Assembly: GCF_900167535.1 (NCBI RefSeq)
Contig: NZ_FUYE01000022.1
Span: 1-64,000 of the forward strand
Length of the DNA: 64,000 nt
Source: Prosthecobacter debontii
GTDB taxonomy: Bacteria > Verrucomicrobiota > Verrucomicrobiia > Verrucomicrobiales > Verrucomicrobiaceae
Direction: 5' to 3'
Shown: in pieces, positions 62,301-64,000 of the stretch
Layout: each line of letters starts with the position of its first letter
How positions within the stretch are numbered: position 1 is the first letter of the stretch
Position numbers and translations under genes: made by a program
Notes under the pieces: model-generated
The model's input: only the letters and a program-made list of their open reading frames with translations
Told to the model about the DNA's origin: nothing
Database searches by the model: none

Positions 62301-64000
62301 CGTGCCACCGCTGACGGCCAAGGTCTGCGAGTAAGACGACCCCACCAGACCGATGGCAAGGCTGCTGGTGGTGATGCTCAGCGTCGGGCAAACCGGTTGC
62401 AGAGTGTAGCTGCGCGTGCCCGTGCAGCTATTCGCATCCGTGGCACGAATGGTGAAGGTGGAGGCGCTGGTGTTGGAGGGCGTGCCTGAGATCACCCCGG
62501 TGCTGCTGTTGAGGCTGAAGCTATTTGGCAAGCTGCCGCTGACCACGCTGAAGGTGTAAGGTGCCGTGCCATCTCCGGCGGTGATCGTCTGGCTGTAGCT
62601 CGTCCCCACCGTGAGGGTCGGGAGCGTTTCTGGACTCAGGCTGACCACGGGACAGATCTTCAACGAATAAGCCCGAGTGCCTGAGCACCCTCGAGAGTCG
62701 GTGGCCCGGACGATGAAGGCCGTGCCGCTGCCATTCCCCGCCGTCGGAGTACCACCGAGGACACCGCCCGAGCTCAGGCTCAGACCTGCGGGTAAGGTGC
62801 CGCTGCTAATCACATAACTGTAAGGAGCCACACCGCCACTGGCGGTGAAGGTCTGGCTGTAAGCCGTGCCCACCGCCCCGGCGGAAACGCTGGAAGGCGT
62901 GAGAGTCACCGTCGGGCAAGACGGTGTCATGGAGTAATTCTGGGTGGCGGAGCAGCCATAGAAATCGGTCACACGGAGGGTGAACGTCACCGCGCCAGCT
63001 TGTGTCGTCGTGCCACTGATGGTGCCGGTGCTGCTGCCGAGGGTGAGTCCGGGGGGCAGGCTGCCATTGGTCAGGGCAAAGGTGTAAGGTGCCGTGCCGC
63101 CCGAGGCCGTGATGGTCTGGCTGTAAGAGCTGCCCACCGTCGGATTCATCACCGATGAAGGACTGAGCGGAATGGCCGGGCAGACCGGGGTCACCGTGTA
63201 ACTCTGCGTGATGAAGCAGCCATTCACATCGGTAGCCGTCACCACAAAGCCGACCGTCGTGGTGGAGGTGGCGATGCCCGAGAGAACGCCTGAACTGCTG
63301 AGGTTCAAACCGTCCGGTAAGCTACCGCTGCTAACCGTGAAGGTGTAAGGCCCCGTGCCTCCGTTGGCGGTGAAGGACTGGTTGTAGGAACTGCCGATCA
63401 CCGGAGTCGTCAAGGAGGAAGGACTGATGGAGATCTGTGGGCAGTTGATGGTGATCAGGTAGTCTTCCACCTCCCCGGTGCCGGCTCCGCCAGTCGGGCC
63501 GGGATTCTGCACGCTGGTGAGACGCACACGCACGCCACGCTCGCCGGGAATCGCATTGCTCGGTGCACTGAAGTTGAAGCCGCGGCTTGCCCCGTTGGTG
63601 CCGTTGGAGATGAGACTGTTCGTGATGATCTGCTCGCCACTGTCGCCAAAGCTGCCGTTGCCGTTGAAGTCCACCCAGGCATTGAGATACCCGGAGCTTC
63701 CCGAATTATTGGTGAGGACGGCGGTCAGTGTGCCGGACGATGCCAAATTCAGGCTACTAGGTAGGGTCACACCATCTTCATCATCACTGCCGGTGGCATC
63801 GTCTCCCGTGGCTGCTTCGTTGAGCGTCGAGGCATACTCGGTATCGGCCAGGGCTCCCAGGCGCAAGTTGTTACTGGCAGTGCTCCAGGCATCCCCCGCA
63901 CCGCTCCAGTCACCGAAATCAGTGATCGGCATGGCAATCGTCGTGGTGTAATCCTCCACTTCCCCTGACCCCGCACCGCCAACGCTGCCCGGATTGCTCA
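59310..64000 (-). CDS. giant exported surface protein, 5' end beyond the window
   Basis: At least 1562 aa; the frame is still open at the window edge (codons reading ...GAGSGEVEDYTTTI), so the start is missing. Domains in order: GEVED repeats (GTGEVEDYLITI; residues about 1-170 of the visible part), then seven He_PIG/Ig-like repeats of about 88 aa (nt 61605-63443), each opening with CP and containing a second Cys. Two SdrD B-type domains follow (LGNLVWLDNDNDGVKDAGENG, GNMLFADINKDGWMNANEG), a ALDNPDGDLYPNLLEYALGTNP block and a C-terminal KPFRAFFLVQP ending. It is a calcium-rich adhesin-type surface protein. Confidence 0.82.
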   Translation of the reverse strand, partial: SNPGSVGGAGSGEVEDYTTTIAMPITDFGDWSGAGDAWSTASNNLRLGALADTEYASTLNEAATGDDATGSDDEDGVTLPSSLNLASSGTLTAVLTNNSGSSGYLNAWVDFNGNGSFGDSGEQIITNSLISNGTNGASRGFNFSAPSNAIPGERGVRVRLTSVQNPGPTGGAGTGEVEDYLITINCPQISISPSSLTTPVIGSSYNQSFTANGGTGPYTFTVSSGSLPDGLNLSSSGVLSGIATSTTTVGFVVTATDVNGCFITQSYTVTPVCPAIPLSPSSVMNPTVGSSYSQTITASGGTAPYTFALTNGSLPPGLTLGSSTGTISGTTTQAGAVTFTLRVTDFYGCSATQNYSMTPSCPTVTLTPSSVSAGAVGTAYSQTFTASGGVAPYSYVISSGTLPAGLSLSSGGVLGGTPTAGNGSGTAFIVRATDSRGCSGTRAYSLKICPVVSLSPETLPTLTVGTSYSQTITAGDGTAPYTFSVVSGSLPNSFSLNSSTGVISGTPSNTSASTFTIRATDANSCTGTRSYTLQPVCPTLSITTSSLAIGLVGSSYSQTLAVSGGTANYTWSLASGTLPNGLSLNSGTGQITGTPAAGNGSGSSLTFRVTDQYGCSGTATLTLQICPVISLTPTSLTAPRTATAYTETVTASGGVSPYTFTLSSGSLPAGLSLSSAGVISGTPTSTASASFIIRATDANGCNGTRAYSLTPSCAVIAVSTNSVPTAYLNTSYSTTLAAGPGTTPFTWTLNSGTLPVGLSLSTAGVISGTPTALGSSTVSVRVTDANGCTATGSLSLTVKGMTLGNLVWLDNDNDGVKDAGENGVAGAVVQLFSTGTDNAIGGTGSAADTQVGSSITTTSNGLYSFTNLTPGRYYVKVTAPAGYTHASGTPATTDNNVDNNNDGTLTSGVGTVLISPVINLQPGTESITDGDTDADTNLTVDFGLWAPMAVGNMLFADINKDGWMNANEGLENVFIQIFAEGANVNTDAAVSAAITDVKGRYIITGLNPGRYFLHLAAIQFDQGGVLECYIPMGSVVAGDDDKGQDLQFTNTPAVAGASTAVFSLLPGQLPAGNAESGIEGTTDDEGMTDGLSVDANTDMTLDLGLDCLDCAGAALSERETAVLGQSLMAASPSESASPTTFASWQAANPLGGANGALDNPDGDLYPNLLEYALGTNPADGTSGAGRFRMETQSLTGTVDITVLQAGSTGQDISLTLEASSDGQQWVASRVAPERTYNQAGQLVLRYAQVDSTLFAGAAQGMIRLRVNLDADLNGTPEASATAPAWMFSRETFPVGTRTFSMPLEQPELYAGTVIGREGETSLRLSGLSGLTLTGPTVLEILEGASSGQRFTVTDIAGGLVQTAEPLPTGLAGARVAMRRLWTVEQLLPAESFVAGDAAETADRVLYYDAETNDFVPVWLSASGWVHPAKGVFVPASGQGLLVQTRSQEVTTLVVGQMPQVAASLPPKSGTRFLGLTQVMESSPALLKLTASAGYPANSDPASATRLRLLKADAGGSESGYESYYLHANGEDSAWLREGDASGLDLSQEKLLKPFRAFFLVQP
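61605..63443 (-). repeat. seven tandem Ig-like (He_PIG) repeat units inside the giant protein
   Basis: Seven units of about 262 bp, each encoding 'CPxxxLxPxxLxxxxxGxxYSQTxxAxGGxxPYTFxxxSGSLPxGLxLxxxxGxxSGTP...'. Units begin at CPQIS, CPAIP, CPTVT, CPVVS, CPTLS, CPVIS and CAVIA. Paired cysteines per unit probably form disulfide bonds. Confidence 0.8.

Noticed and set aside
1..64000. CRISPR arrays, rRNA genes, insertion sequences, prophage
   Set aside because: No regularly spaced direct repeats with unique spacers, no rRNA motifs and no transposase or phage structural genes were seen.

Overview
The window is a stretch of chromosome of about 57-58% GC that most likely comes from a member of the Verrucomicrobiota, probably Verrucomicrobiaceae or Prosthecobacter-like. 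The evidence is combined: two FGly-type sulfatases, a PEP-CTERM protein, a 'DWPQWRGP' PQQ-propeller protein, a NIPSNAP protein, a GEVED/He_PIG/SdrD surface protein, an M60 peptidase, and a perfect TGTTC-N4-GAACA operator before a Y-family polymerase (the LexA motif I recall for Verrucomicrobia). No phage, insertion sequence or CRISPR array is visible.

Layout. 1-14 kb: a YjdF-like membrane protein, a 1220-aa exported protein with LamG and CxxCH, an aldo/keto reductase with an AraC regulator, rpsT with its own promoter and terminator, a double NIPSNAP protein, two small coiled-coil envelope proteins, a PfkB kinase behind a candidate 28-aa membrane peptide, a Pro/Ala-rich anchored protein, a PIG-L deacetylase, an ECF sigma factor and a TPR membrane protein. 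14.3-18.8 kb: tRNA-Glu(TTC), three alpha/beta hydrolases and a GlxA-type regulator. 18.8-22.1 kb: a three-gene operon coding for a zinc-ribbon pseudokinase-like protein, a VWA protein and a divergent adenylosuccinate-synthetase homologue. I regard this as the best candidate for an undescribed system. 22.3-31.3 kb: DUF1015, a small protein/HNH nuclease pair, a secreted gamma-class chorismate mutase, a PQQ-propeller protein, an EF-hand membrane protein pair, a secreted FAD oxidoreductase with a golvesin-like tail and an FKBP isomerase. 31.3-43.4 kb: the PEP-CTERM protein, sulfatase 1, SanA, an O-antigen ligase/TPR fusion, an SGNH hydrolase, a Y-family polymerase with an SOS-type operator, a beta-helix protein and a Ski2-like helicase. 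43.7-51.5 kb: infC with an ATT start and long N- and C-terminal extensions, a HAD phosphatase, birA, Mn-catalase, an envelope pair (squalene-cyclase-like barrel and YdjY-like), a YugP-type protease and acpP. 51.5-64 kb: a Ste24-like protease, sulfatase 2 with HEAT repeats, a TatD-like hydrolase, a nucleotidyltransferase overlapping a small ORF, an M60 peptidase and a giant repeat protein cut by the window edge.

Dispersed intergenic repeats stand out. One is a REP-like hairpin (GCGGCCA-N4-TGGCCGC) in four copies, with a compensated base-pair change. Another is a GACAGGATT.../...AATCCTGTC type inverted repeat flanking two intergenic spacers, one of which supplies the last codons of sulfatase 1. 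Heptamer tandem repeats (TTCCTTG, CACTGAA) occur in two intergenic regions.

All product calls rest on reading motifs by eye; no searches were run. Start codons are often ambiguous because Shine-Dalgarno sequences are weak or absent before most genes here.
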